Positions 27,053 through 34,646 of a stretch of DNA of 36,757 nt are shown here, in pieces. The notes below the pieces were generated by a model, which was given only the letters and a program-made list of their open reading frames with translations, was not told the DNA's origin and did not search any database. Both the position numbers and the translations under genes were made by a program. The stretch lies in NCBI GenBank assembly GCA_028717645.1, contig JAQUNK010000013.1, positions 1-36,757 of the forward strand, read 5' to 3'. The DNA comes from Candidatus Omnitrophota bacterium. Its GTDB lineage: Bacteria > Omnitrophota > Gorgyraeia > Gygaellales > JAMWDD01. How positions within the stretch are numbered: the stretch's first letter is position 1; every line of letters begins with the position of its first letter.

Positions 27053-27578
27053 ATTTTATCCCTTCTGCCAGTGCTTTTTTATTGATCGCGATCAGGTCTT
27101 GCCTGCCTTGAGGCGCTAAGTCCTCTATCGCCTTTAAAACATTTTTCTCGGAAATAGTTTTTCTCCTGGCCAAATATGCGCCTAAGGCCACGGTATTGGC
27201 AACTTTGATATTACCCAGCTTCGAAGCTATGTCCGTAAAAGGGGCCTTTACTACTTCACCGGTTTTTAGCTCGATATCTTTATCGACCAAAGAGGTATTG
27301 GCAATAAGCAGGCCTTTGGGAGTTAAATTCGGTTTAAATTTTTCCAGCGATATCCCGTTCATCGCGATCAGGGTATCCGCCTTCTCCAGTATCGGAGAAG
27401 CGATCTCGTCGTCGGAAATGATCACCATGCAATAAGAAGCGCCGCCGCGCACTTCTGCGCCATACGCAGGAAACCAGGTGACATTCTTACCTTCGTTTAA
27501 GGCAGCCTGGGCAAGTAATTTTCCCAGAAGCATTATCCCCTGCCCGCCGAACCCCGAAATGATCACTCTCTCTGTCAT
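27039..27578 (-). CDS. 2-oxoacid:ferredoxin oxidoreductase, gamma subunit (KorC/VorC type)
   Basis: A 179-residue protein with GFGGQGIMLLGKLLAQAA at the start and WFPAYGAEVRGGASYCMVIIS, the hallmark of the gamma domain of pyruvate/2-oxoglutarate/2-oxoisovalerate:ferredoxin oxidoreductases. These enzymes make acyl-CoA, CO2 and reduced ferredoxin in anaerobes. The gamma subunit normally sits beside alpha and beta subunits and a ferredoxin-like delta. None is in this window: the neighbours are gltX and an aldolase gene. Either the other subunits are elsewhere or this copy is an orphan. Length and motifs are normal. Confidence 0.88.
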   Translation of the reverse strand: MTERVIISGFGGQGIMLLGKLLAQAALNEGKNVTWFPAYGAEVRGGASYCMVIISDDEIASPILEKADTLIAMNGISLEKFKPNLTPKGLLIANTSLVDKDIELKTGEVVKAPFTDIASKLGNIKVANTVALGAYLARRKTISEKNVLKAIEDLAPQGRQDLIAINKKALAEGIKYASG

Positions 27579-27591
27579 ATTTTTTAAGCGG

Positions 27592-28584
27592 TTACTTGAT
27601 CTTTACCTGTTTAAATAATTCAAAAAGGCGCGTAAACGGCACGTACCAGCGGGAAAGTTTTCCCAATTCGCCTTTTAACTTCATTTTTCCCTGCATCGTG
27701 GCCACAAACGGGTCGAGCTTACCCAAAAACACCATTTCCCAGACATCGCGCGGTGCCGAAATCACAAAGGGCGCATTTTCATCAGCATCCAGCCTGATTA
27801 TTTTCCCTTTCTCGATCACGAATTTATAAACATCTTTGGCGCCGTCTAATTTTATGGCCAGTTGCAAGGTCAGGTCCATTTCCTTGCCTTTTTGCCCGAT
27901 AAATTCATCCTTGTTCACTAAATCCACGATGGCCTGGATGTGTTCCTTGGAAAACATTAAATAACTTTCATCGCTAGTCAAGTCTTCCTTTAGGGCCTTG
28001 TCCAGGCCGTCGAGAATATCTTTTTGATACAGCCGCGCCACACTGGCTACCTTAACCGCCTCTTCCAGGGCCTCGATCAAATAAAGCGCGTCGCTGAATT
28101 TTTCACCCAAAGCCACCACGCCGTGATTTTTTAAGACCACTAAATTTGCCGATTTTAGCGCAGCGATAATTAATTCCGGCTTGGTCACTGTGGGTGTCTC
28201 CTGTTCCACTACCGGGATATCACCCAAATAAAATTTACTTTCGAAAGTTAAGGTCTTTAATGTCTGGTGGCTGGCAAAATAGGCATTGGTCAGCGTCGGA
28301 TGGCAATGGATGATCACTTTTGCCGGAAAGTTCTTGTAGATCAAACTATGCATAGGAAATTCAGAAGTTACGCCCGGCGGCGGTATTTTAGTCAAGTCCA
28401 CTTTCAGGATATCTTCGCCTGTTAAATTACCGAGGCTGGCGCCGGTGGCCGTGATCAGGATATTATTTTCATCCAGCCTGGCGCTTAAGTTCCCCGAGCG
28501 CGCCACGACCAGGCGCAGGGTGTATAATTTCCTGCCCAGTTCGATAATTTCGTTTCTTAGCGAAGCCTCTTTGCCGAGGATCAT
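27592..28584 (-). CDS. Class II aldolase/adducin-family protein fused to an SCP2-like domain
   Basis: A 330-residue fusion. Residues 1-205 are a class II aldolase/adducin fold: SGNLSAR phosphate-binding loop near residue 30, zinc histidines H93 and H95 in IIHCHP, and H154 in KNHG. Family members include FucA, AraD and MtnB. Residues about 220-330 resemble SCP2: a curved sheet, DVWEMVFLGKLDPFVATMQGKMKLKG and a helix. SCP2 domains bind hydrophobic ligands, which is unusual on a sugar-phosphate aldolase. The gene overlaps the nucleoside phosphorylase gene by 4 bases. Together they suggest removal of a base from a nucleoside and cleavage of the resulting sugar phosphate, but no substrate can be proved. 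Confidence 0.78.
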   Translation of the reverse strand: MILGKEASLRNEIIELGRKLYTLRLVVARSGNLSARLDENNILITATGASLGNLTGEDILKVDLTKIPPPGVTSEFPMHSLIYKNFPAKVIIHCHPTLTNAYFASHQTLKTLTFESKFYLGDIPVVEQETPTVTKPELIIAALKSANLVVLKNHGVVALGEKFSDALYLIEALEEAVKVASVARLYQKDILDGLDKALKEDLTSDESYLMFSKEHIQAIVDLVNKDEFIGQKGKEMDLTLQLAIKLDGAKDVYKFVIEKGKIIRLDADENAPFVISAPRDVWEMVFLGKLDPFVATMQGKMKLKGELGKLSRWYVPFTRLFELFKQVKIK

Positions 28585-29330
28585 TTTCCCTCTAATTTTT
28601 TGACTGTTTCTAACGCGATATCGATCAATTTTGTCTCAGCCATATAATAAAGCGGGTTCATAAAACCCATCTCGCCCGTGATCACGTTATCGCTCACCGC
28701 CAGAATTGAGCCGGCCCTGATATGATAGGTCTGGGCGATAGTCAGGAGGGTCGAGGAAACCATATCCACGGCCAGGGCCCCTTCCTTGCGCTTTGCCTCG
28801 ACTATTTCCCTGGTCTCGCGTAAAAGCGCATCCGTGGTCCAGACTGTTCCGCGGTGTACATTGACACCCATACTTTTTGCCACCGCATATAAGGTATCGG
28901 CCAATTTTTTATCCGCTTGCGTCTGAAAATCCTTGTCCACATAATAAGGCGTCACCCCGTCTCCACGGATGATCTTATCCGCCACGAACAGGTCCCCGAC
29001 CTTGATATTTTCATCCAACGCGCCACAAGTACCGATACGGATGATATTCTCGATCTTGGCATTGCACATTACCTCACTGGTGATAGAGGTATCCGTGGAA
29101 AATCTTCCGCCGTTCATTGCGGTAATCTTGATGCCTTGGTACATACCGGTGTACATAGAATATTCCATAAAGGAAAAATTACGCACCGGATTTTCTATTT
29201 TTTTCAGCAGCACATCCAGCCTGTCGCGCGGACCGGGGACAATAGCGTATTTGCCCACATCCTGGGGCCTGAGTTGCACCATGCCCGTCAGGTCTTTTCC
29301 GGTCAAATGAACTTCTTTCTGCATCTGCAT
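28581..29330 (-). CDS. Nucleoside phosphorylase (PNP/UDP family, uridine phosphorylase-like)
   Basis: A 249-residue protein. PGPRDR at residues 33-38 replaces the usual PGDPxR phosphate-binding loop, and NGGRFSTDTS, IRIGTCGAL and a late VDMVSSTLLTIAQ follow, matching the family where the ribose-binding Met-Glu region is M-V-S-S. Such enzymes split a nucleoside with phosphate into free base and ribose-1-phosphate. The first ATG (29330) has AAGGAG 7-8 bases upstream. It starts an operon with the aldolase-SCP2 gene. A 5'-deoxynucleoside salvage route fits, since radical SAM chemistry makes 5'-deoxyadenosine. This is an inference. Confidence 0.85.
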   Translation of the reverse strand: MQMQKEVHLTGKDLTGMVQLRPQDVGKYAIVPGPRDRLDVLLKKIENPVRNFSFMEYSMYTGMYQGIKITAMNGGRFSTDTSITSEVMCNAKIENIIRIGTCGALDENIKVGDLFVADKIIRGDGVTPYYVDKDFQTQADKKLADTLYAVAKSMGVNVHRGTVWTTDALLRETREIVEAKRKEGALAVDMVSSTLLTIAQTYHIRAGSILAVSDNVITGEMGFMNPLYYMAETKLIDIALETVKKLEGK

Positions 29331-29343
29331 AGTTTTTCTCCTT

Positions 29344-30249
29344 TTAACTGAATATCTTCTCTAAATTCTTACCCAGGATATCCTCTTTATCCGCTGCGGA
29401 TATCTGCAGGTCTTTTACCGCCTGGATAGAACCTGCGATATCTTTTTTCGCCGGCCAGTCGCTGCCCCAGAGAATATGCCCGGGCCCTAGCAATTCCAGG
29501 GATGCGGCAAAATTACTCTGTGTTTTATCGCCTGAAGTATCCACATAAATGCGCTTTAGGAAATCCGTAGGATTACCTTTCAGGTCTTTGACAAAATTTA
29601 TGCTGCGTAACATTGAATATGTTGCGTCAAAACGGTGCTGCAGGAACGGGATCACCCCGCCGAAATGGGCAAAGATGAATTTTACCTTATCGTATTCGCG
29701 CAAGATTCCCGACATCAAAAGCCTGCCGATACAAATGGTCGTATCAAAAACGTATTCGATCACCGGCGTGAGCAACGGGTCTTCAACGCGCTCAGAGCCG
29801 ATAGGGTTAACTATTTGAGAATGCACAAAAATGGGGATATTATCCTGTTGCGCTTTCTTATATATAGGTAAGAACATGCCTTCATCAAGGTATATCCCGT
29901 TATAACTCGAGGCCAGGGAGATCGCCTTAAAACCTGAATCCATGGCCCTTTTAAATTCATCCATCACTTCCTTGGAATTACCCACCGGTAATATCGCAGC
30001 ACCGATGAATCTTCTGGGATAGCGGCTAATGATCTGCGCGATGCTATCATTATAGATCCTGGCCGCTTCGTTAAAGCTGCCTAATTTTATGTGCGCATCA
30101 GATGTGGGATAAGTAAGCACGGCTCGATCGATGCCAGAAGCTTTCATCATCTCCAACTGGCTCTCGATATCGCCCCAGCTTTTGTGATAAAAATGCGCAT
30201 TCTCGATGATCTTCGCCGGCAGCCAGTGGCTATGGGCATCAATGATCAT
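29344..30249 (-). CDS. Amidohydrolase-2-family metal-dependent hydrolase or decarboxylase
   Basis: A 301-residue TIM-barrel enzyme. D4-A-H-S-H8 provides the first metal pair, VHS near residue 155 a further histidine, AHFGG near 205 another, and GSDWP near 275 the catalytic aspartate. This order matches the amidohydrolase-2 family (ACMSD, gamma-resorcylate decarboxylase and relatives). The substrate is unknown. Decarboxylation of an aromatic acid would fit the polyketide-like genes upstream but is not shown. The gene overlaps the upstream 138-codon gene by 4 bases and is 14 bases from the phosphorylase gene. Confidence 0.8.
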   Translation of the reverse strand: MIIDAHSHWLPAKIIENAHFYHKSWGDIESQLEMMKASGIDRAVLTYPTSDAHIKLGSFNEAARIYNDSIAQIISRYPRRFIGAAILPVGNSKEVMDEFKRAMDSGFKAISLASSYNGIYLDEGMFLPIYKKAQQDNIPIFVHSQIVNPIGSERVEDPLLTPVIEYVFDTTICIGRLLMSGILREYDKVKFIFAHFGGVIPFLQHRFDATYSMLRSINFVKDLKGNPTDFLKRIYVDTSGDKTQSNFAASLELLGPGHILWGSDWPAKKDIAGSIQAVKDLQISAADKEDILGKNLEKIFS

Positions 30250-30662
30250 TTATGCTCCGTGTTTTTCAGTATCCTCTCAATGGTTTGTTTCTCGTAGAGT
30301 TGTTTTATTTCTTTCAGGCCCTTGGCGCCGAAATACTTTTTGATCGCAGCCTCTACGGCGTTTAATTTTACATCCAGCCAGATAAAGTCCGGGTTTATCC
30401 TTTTGCCCTTATATTTCAGCTGCAAACAGGCCTTTTCTTTATCGGCTATATAGTTCCTAAAATCATTGACGAACTTTTCCAGTTCTTTTTTCTCACGCGG
30501 CAGGTAAGAATCCTTCAGCTCTTCTTCTATTTCTTTTAAAAGGAACTCATCCACCAAAAGCTGGGTGAACTTCCTTTCGTATTTATCAAAATCATCTTTT
30601 ACCGTCTTGTATAGCCAGATCAAATAGCGCTTGGTCAGATTGGTTACGTCTTGCTTATCCAT
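30246..30662 (-). CDS. Small helical protein, function unknown
   Basis: 138 residues, highly charged and almost wholly helical, with heptad-like stretches (for example KEIEEELKDSYLPREKKELEKF). I see no signal peptide, metal motif or membrane segment. It overlaps the amidohydrolase gene start by 4 bases (ATGA), so the products are made together. A small DNA- or protein-binding adaptor is conceivable, but I recognise no family. Translational coupling and sharp end positions support its being real. Confidence 0.6.
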   Translation of the reverse strand: MDKQDVTNLTKRYLIWLYKTVKDDFDKYERKFTQLLVDEFLLKEIEEELKDSYLPREKKELEKFVNDFRNYIADKEKACLQLKYKGKRINPDFIWLDVKLNAVEAAIKKYFGAKGLKEIKQLYEKQTIERILKNTEHK

Positions 30663-30705
30663 TTTTTCTCCTTCGGCGTATCACTTATCTCCTATCCCTA
30701 TACCC

Positions 30706-31479
30706 CTACTTCTGCGGATGGGTTTGTTTAAAGGGAATGACCGGCGCTGTCCAGGGCGTCTGCTGGTTTATCACTGCGATCTCCAAGGGGCAGACGTTCG
30801 CCGGCACGGTCAACGCGAATTTTACTGCGTTTTCGATTGCTTCAGTGCTCATTAATCTCGAATTATCTCCGGTGACCTCTTTAAGCTTTCCGGTAAGGTC
30901 GGTGTCGGTGACCCCGGGAAGTAAAGAAGTTACCTTTATGCCGTGATCGCGTAACTCCCAGAAAAGCGCTTTGGAAAATGCGCGGAGGCCAACTTTAAGG
31001 GAACTATAGACGATAAAGTTACGCGGCAGGGGATCGCAAAGTGTCGAGCCGGAAACCATATTGATGATCGCACCTGATTTAGCCTTGATCATATCGTTGA
31101 TCACCAAGCGGATTAGGCGCACATAGCCCAAATAATTGGTATGCGCCAGCCTCTCCAGGTCCTCTAAAGGCTGCTCCTGGAACGGATACTGGCTGGATAC
31201 GCCGGCGTTGTTGATCAGGATATCCACCTTGCCGAATTTTTCTTTTGTTTTATTGACCAGGTTTTCCAGGTCCTCTAACTTGGTCACGTCGGTCACCACC
31301 GGCAGGACCTTTACCTTATATTTTTTTTCTATCTCCTCGGCTGTTTCTTTTAACGGGCCTTCTGTGCGCGCAGCTAAAGCCAGATTGATCCCCAGGCTCG
31401 CAGCCACACAAGCCAGCGCCTTACCGATACCGCGGCTGGCGCCGGTAACAATTGCGGTCTTTCCTTTTAAGTCTGTCAT
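30706..31479 (-). CDS. Short-chain dehydrogenase/reductase (3-ketoacyl reductase-like)
   Basis: A 257-residue classical SDR. TGASRGIG at residues 13-20 binds the cofactor, with LNLALAARTE following, and NNAG, the catalytic Ser in MVSGS, and Y-x-x-x-K as YSSLK are present. R at the end of the second strand suggests NADP. Downstream of ACP, ketosynthase and cyclase genes it is best seen as the ketoreductase of a type II polyketide or fatty acid-like pathway. A short hairpin (CCCGC/GCGGG) lies in the 39-base gap upstream. Substrate specificity cannot be read. Confidence 0.88.
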   Translation of the reverse strand: MTDLKGKTAIVTGASRGIGKALACVAASLGINLALAARTEGPLKETAEEIEKKYKVKVLPVVTDVTKLEDLENLVNKTKEKFGKVDILINNAGVSSQYPFQEQPLEDLERLAHTNYLGYVRLIRLVINDMIKAKSGAIINMVSGSTLCDPLPRNFIVYSSLKVGLRAFSKALFWELRDHGIKVTSLLPGVTDTDLTGKLKEVTGDNSRLMSTEAIENAVKFALTVPANVCPLEIAVINQQTPWTAPVIPFKQTHPQK

Positions 31480-31518
31480 ATTCCCTCCGAGCCCCGCGAA
31501 GCGGGACGAACACCTTTA

Positions 31519-31956
31519 CTATTTACACGCTTTTTCTATCGACTCTTTGAAGATCACCAGATTCTCTTTGGAATGTTTATTGATAAAACCTTCGACCTGC
31601 TCATCATTGAACTTTGCCTTTTCATCCATTTCAAAATGCTGTATCCAGACCAGCTCCACGCCTTCAGGCTTAGGCGTATAGAGCCAGATGATCTTCATAT
31701 ATTTAAATGGGAATTTCGGCTCTTCTCTTTCCGCGTAAGCAAGGTAATTACTTTTAAACAACAAGCGCCAGGACTGCCAGGATTTTCCTTCGTCATCGGT
31801 CAGGCGAAAAGTAATTTTGTTCCCTTCTTTCTTCACTACCTCTGCCTTCTGATATTCACCGCCGAATAATTGCGTCCAGCGCGGGATATCATTAGAAATA
31901 TCAAAGACCTTTTCGTATGGTGCGTTGATGATCACGGAATTACAGGTATGGCCCAT
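31519..31956 (-). CDS. SRPBCC-fold protein (polyketide cyclase/aromatase-like)
   Basis: A 145-residue protein with START/Bet v 1-like order: an N-terminal strand (CNSVIINAPYEKVFDISNDI), the W-x-x-L turn, a seven-strand sheet and a long C-terminal helix (NKHSKENLVIFKESIEKA). In type II polyketide clusters such proteins guide ring closure and dehydration. The neighbours (SDR, ACP, ketosynthase pair) support that role. SRPBCC domains also bind other lipids, so alternatives exist. It precedes the SDR gene by 39 bases. Confidence 0.75.
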   Translation of the reverse strand: MGHTCNSVIINAPYEKVFDISNDIPRWTQLFGGEYQKAEVVKKEGNKITFRLTDDEGKSWQSWRLLFKSNYLAYAEREEPKFPFKYMKIIWLYTPKPEGVELVWIQHFEMDEKAKFNDEQVEGFINKHSKENLVIFKESIEKACK

Positions 31957-31971
31957 TATATTCTCCTTTAG

Positions 31972-32769
31972 CTAAACAATAGCGACAACCCGCGCCCAGG
32001 CGGCACCGGTATTCTTTATCCTCACCGGGAAACAAACCACTTTAAAGCCGGAATCAGGCAATTTCTCTAGGTTCGCCAGGCGCTCGATATGGATAAATTC
32101 CCTCTTCCTGCCATAGAAATGTGCGGGGTATAAATATTTTGTGTCCTTTTTTTCTAAGAATTCTTTGAGCATAAAGCGGTACGGCCGGTCGATACCCATG
32201 GTATCTACACCGAAAACTTTTATCCCCCTATCCAAAAGGTAATCAATGGCAGAAACGTCTACGCCCGGGTAATCCGAAAAATATTTCGGCGTGCCCCAGG
32301 ATTTATCCGCGCCGGTGCGTAAAAACACGATATCCAGCGGTTTTAATTTGTAATTTATCTTGGCCAGGGCTGTTTCAATATCCTGGGCTCTTATGATCTC
32401 ATTAGGAAGTTTGTGGGAAAAATCGAGCCTTACACCGTCCTGATAGCAATATTCCAGGGGTATTTCATCCGCGGTCTTCGAAGGGCGGTTCTCAGAAAGC
32501 GAGCCGTAATGGAAGGAATAATCCAGGTGTGTGCCGATATGCACCGGAGAATGCACGATCTCTAAAGAAAGGAATTCTTCATCCGGCAGGTCTTCTTTTT
32601 TGACGATTCGTTTGCCCAATGCATATTTTAACTTGCCTAAAAGCGTCTTACCCATGATCACGCGGTTAAATTTTTCTACACCTGCTTTATGGTCCACGCG
32701 TTCGATCTGGACCTTATGCACCTCAAAGGCCTTTTCGTCTATGGGCAGGCTTAAATCGATTATTTTCAT
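31972..32769 (-). CDS. Cyclase-family metal hydrolase (kynurenine formamidase-like fold)
   Basis: A 265-residue protein from the ATG at 32769. The A of this ATG is also the last base of the ACP stop codon (TGATG), which shows tight coupling. The metal motif H-x-G-T-H-x-D is present as HIGTHLD, with the late D-x-x-G-x-D of FGVDTMGID. This fold includes kynurenine formamidase and proteins called cyclases in polyketide clusters. Placed directly behind an ACP gene, a thioester- or lactone-handling role is plausible. Confidence 0.78.
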   Translation of the reverse strand: MKIIDLSLPIDEKAFEVHKVQIERVDHKAGVEKFNRVIMGKTLLGKLKYALGKRIVKKEDLPDEEFLSLEIVHSPVHIGTHLDYSFHYGSLSENRPSKTADEIPLEYCYQDGVRLDFSHKLPNEIIRAQDIETALAKINYKLKPLDIVFLRTGADKSWGTPKYFSDYPGVDVSAIDYLLDRGIKVFGVDTMGIDRPYRFMLKEFLEKKDTKYLYPAHFYGRKREFIHIERLANLEKLPDSGFKVVCFPVRIKNTGAAWARVVAIV

Positions 32770-33005
32770 CAACCACCAATTTTTGAATTAACGATTTTTT
32801 CGATGTCGTTGATCGTCGATGCCTTGGTTATCTCTTTCGGGCTCAACTTGGTATTAAAGGTCTTTTCTAAAGCGATCACCGTTTCTACCATTTCGGTTGA
32901 ATCTACGCCGATGCCGGACTCCAGCGTCACGTCATCCTTTAGCTCTTCCGGCTTCACCCTCAATAATTTCACCAATACTTCTTTAATCTTAGTTTTTGTA
33001 TCCAT
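32769..33005 (-). CDS. Acyl carrier protein
   Basis: 78 residues from the ATG at 33005, with GGAGGAG 4 bases upstream. A TTG at 33017 is also in frame but overlaps that site. The four-helix ACP layout is clear, with phosphopantetheine Ser36 in GVDSTEMVE (DST instead of the common DSL) and acidic helix II. It is a dedicated ACP beside a ketosynthase/chain-length-factor pair rather than the housekeeping one, which usually lies beside fabD/fabG/fabF. A radical SAM gene lies upstream, past a palindromic repeat. Confidence 0.9.
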   Translation of the reverse strand: MDTKTKIKEVLVKLLRVKPEELKDDVTLESGIGVDSTEMVETVIALEKTFNTKLSPKEITKASTINDIEKIVNSKIGG

Positions 33006-33032
33006 CTGCTCCTCCAACTTATATATTCGGTA

Positions 33033-33173
33033 AAATTCGAAATTCTAAATCCGAAATTCGGAACAAATTAGAAATCTCAAATCACAATTTTCCAAACTTA
33101 AATGTTTGGAATTTGAAGAATCCGAATTTATGATTTGTTTCGGATTTCGATATTCGGATTTCGGATTTCAAAT
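33033..33173. repeat. Long imperfect palindrome, MITE- or REP-like (copy B)
   Basis: Same phrase structure as 13305-13476 (ATTCGAAATTCTAAATCC...CCAAACTT then AAGTTTGG-like sequence and ATTCGGATTTCGGATTTC). Its right edge overlaps the last bases of the radical SAM gene, including the TGA stop at 33168-33170. It separates the radical SAM gene from the ACP gene. Confidence 0.85.
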
Positions 33174-34628
33174 ATGGGTTTCCCCTTTTGTCGCTGCAGC
33201 TTCCCATTTACCGACTCCGGCCATAACGTCCTGAAAACAAAGCTTGGCCAGCGGATCAAAATTGCTTTCCATGATCCGGTTTATCCGTCCGGGTTTCGAG
33301 AAAAATTCGCGCATACACCATGAACCAAGCCTGCCTAAGTCTTCGATACTAAGGTGATCTGTGGGAATTACCGGATGCAGGAAATCCCAGGTGCTGAAAT
33401 CCACTTTCTTCGGGTCGATCCAGTTCTTTTTTAAGGATATCTTCCACATCGGGGAATTCGGGGCCGGCGTAACATAGCCCACCCAAAGGATATCCGGGTC
33501 CACCTGGTCGGTAAATTCAAAACGCTGTTTGACGATCTCCTCGGTATCATAATCAAAGCCCATCATGATATCGGCGACGATGGCGATATCCTGCTTACGC
33601 AGAATCTCGATGGTCTTCTTGATCTGCTCGATGGTGGTGCCCTTGGCGATCTTTTTCAGTTCCGACTGCGTGGTCACCTCGATGCCGAAGACGCCCATAA
33701 ACAAACCGGTCTCTTTCATCAGGGGCAATATCGATTCGCAATTCACCCAATCCACCGCCCGGCCCAGAGACACCCATTTGATATCGATCTTTTTCTGTTT
33801 TTTTAGCTCGCAGAACCTTTTAACACGCGCGGGGTCGACATTAAAATTGTCGTCCTGGATGACCACTACTTTTACCCCGTATTTATTCTGCAGGAGTTCC
33901 ATCTCTTCGATCACCCGCTCAGGGCTCTTGGCGCGCCATTTTAAAAAGTCAGAAGGTGAACGCGGGTCAAACTGGTCCCACTCGTAACAGAAGGTACAGG
34001 CCGACGGACACCCGCGGCTGGTAACCATATCCACGAACGGTTTCCAATAAGTATGTCCGACGTATTTGTCCATCGGGAACAGGTCATACGCGGGAAGCGG
34101 AAGTTTATCCAGGTCGGTCATCAAAGGTTTATGCGGGCCCATCACGATCTGGCCGTCAATGCGCGAGGTCACACCGCCCACATCCTTAAGATTCTTCTTT
34201 TTGTCTATTGCCTCGATCAGGTCGCCGAAAGATTCTTCTTCGCCCATGACCACGAAGTCTACTGCGGCATTTTCTTCTAAGGTCGGCACCGGCATGGCCG
34301 AATACCACAGGCCGCCGAGGATGATCTTGGTTTTGGGAAGCACCTGTTTAATTTTCTGCGCCGCTTCTTTAAAATAACGCAACACGCCATACCCGCCGTA
34401 ACCGTGGATCTGCTCACCCATCACCACCACGTCGGGATTTTTCTGCTTGACCTGCTCTACGATCTGCTCCATCGGTATCTCCAGCGCCCTTCCGTCGATA
34501 ACCGATACGTCGTTATAACCCCTTTCGCGCACATACGCTGCCCAATGCGCGTAGAGCTGGTTAGGCGAACGGTGAATTCCGTGCGTTGCCCAGGCACCTA
34601 CTTTCGGCATTACAAATAATATCTTCAT
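33168..34628 (-). CDS. B12-binding-domain radical SAM enzyme
   Basis: A 486-residue protein. Residues about 1-150 form a Rossmann-like cobalamin-binding domain (VMGEQIHGYGGYG, KIILGGLWYS), without the base-off histidine motif DxHxxG. C207-x-x-x-C211-x-x-C214 (CPSACTFC) binds the iron-sulfur cluster of the radical SAM domain. Family members methylate unreactive carbons or make rings (BchE, HpnJ-like, PhpK). In a polyketide-like cluster it could methylate, cyclise or rearrange the product. GGAGGA precedes the ATG at 34628. The last residues (KGETHI) and stop run into the palindromic repeat, so the natural end may have been altered by its insertion. Confidence 0.9.
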   Translation of the reverse strand: MKILFVMPKVGAWATHGIHRSPNQLYAHWAAYVRERGYNDVSVIDGRALEIPMEQIVEQVKQKNPDVVVMGEQIHGYGGYGVLRYFKEAAQKIKQVLPKTKIILGGLWYSAMPVPTLEENAAVDFVVMGEEESFGDLIEAIDKKKNLKDVGGVTSRIDGQIVMGPHKPLMTDLDKLPLPAYDLFPMDKYVGHTYWKPFVDMVTSRGCPSACTFCYEWDQFDPRSPSDFLKWRAKSPERVIEEMELLQNKYGVKVVVIQDDNFNVDPARVKRFCELKKQKKIDIKWVSLGRAVDWVNCESILPLMKETGLFMGVFGIEVTTQSELKKIAKGTTIEQIKKTIEILRKQDIAIVADIMMGFDYDTEEIVKQRFEFTDQVDPDILWVGYVTPAPNSPMWKISLKKNWIDPKKVDFSTWDFLHPVIPTDHLSIEDLGRLGSWCMREFFSKPGRINRIMESNFDPLAKLCFQDVMAGVGKWEAAATKGETHI

Positions 34629-34646
34629 TTCTTCCTCCGTTATATT

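Noticed and set aside
31493-31505. The CCCGC/GCGGG hairpin upstream of the SDR gene as a terminator
   Set aside because: Five base pairs, no T-run, and it lies between two genes that look co-transcribed. It may be a short dispersed repeat.
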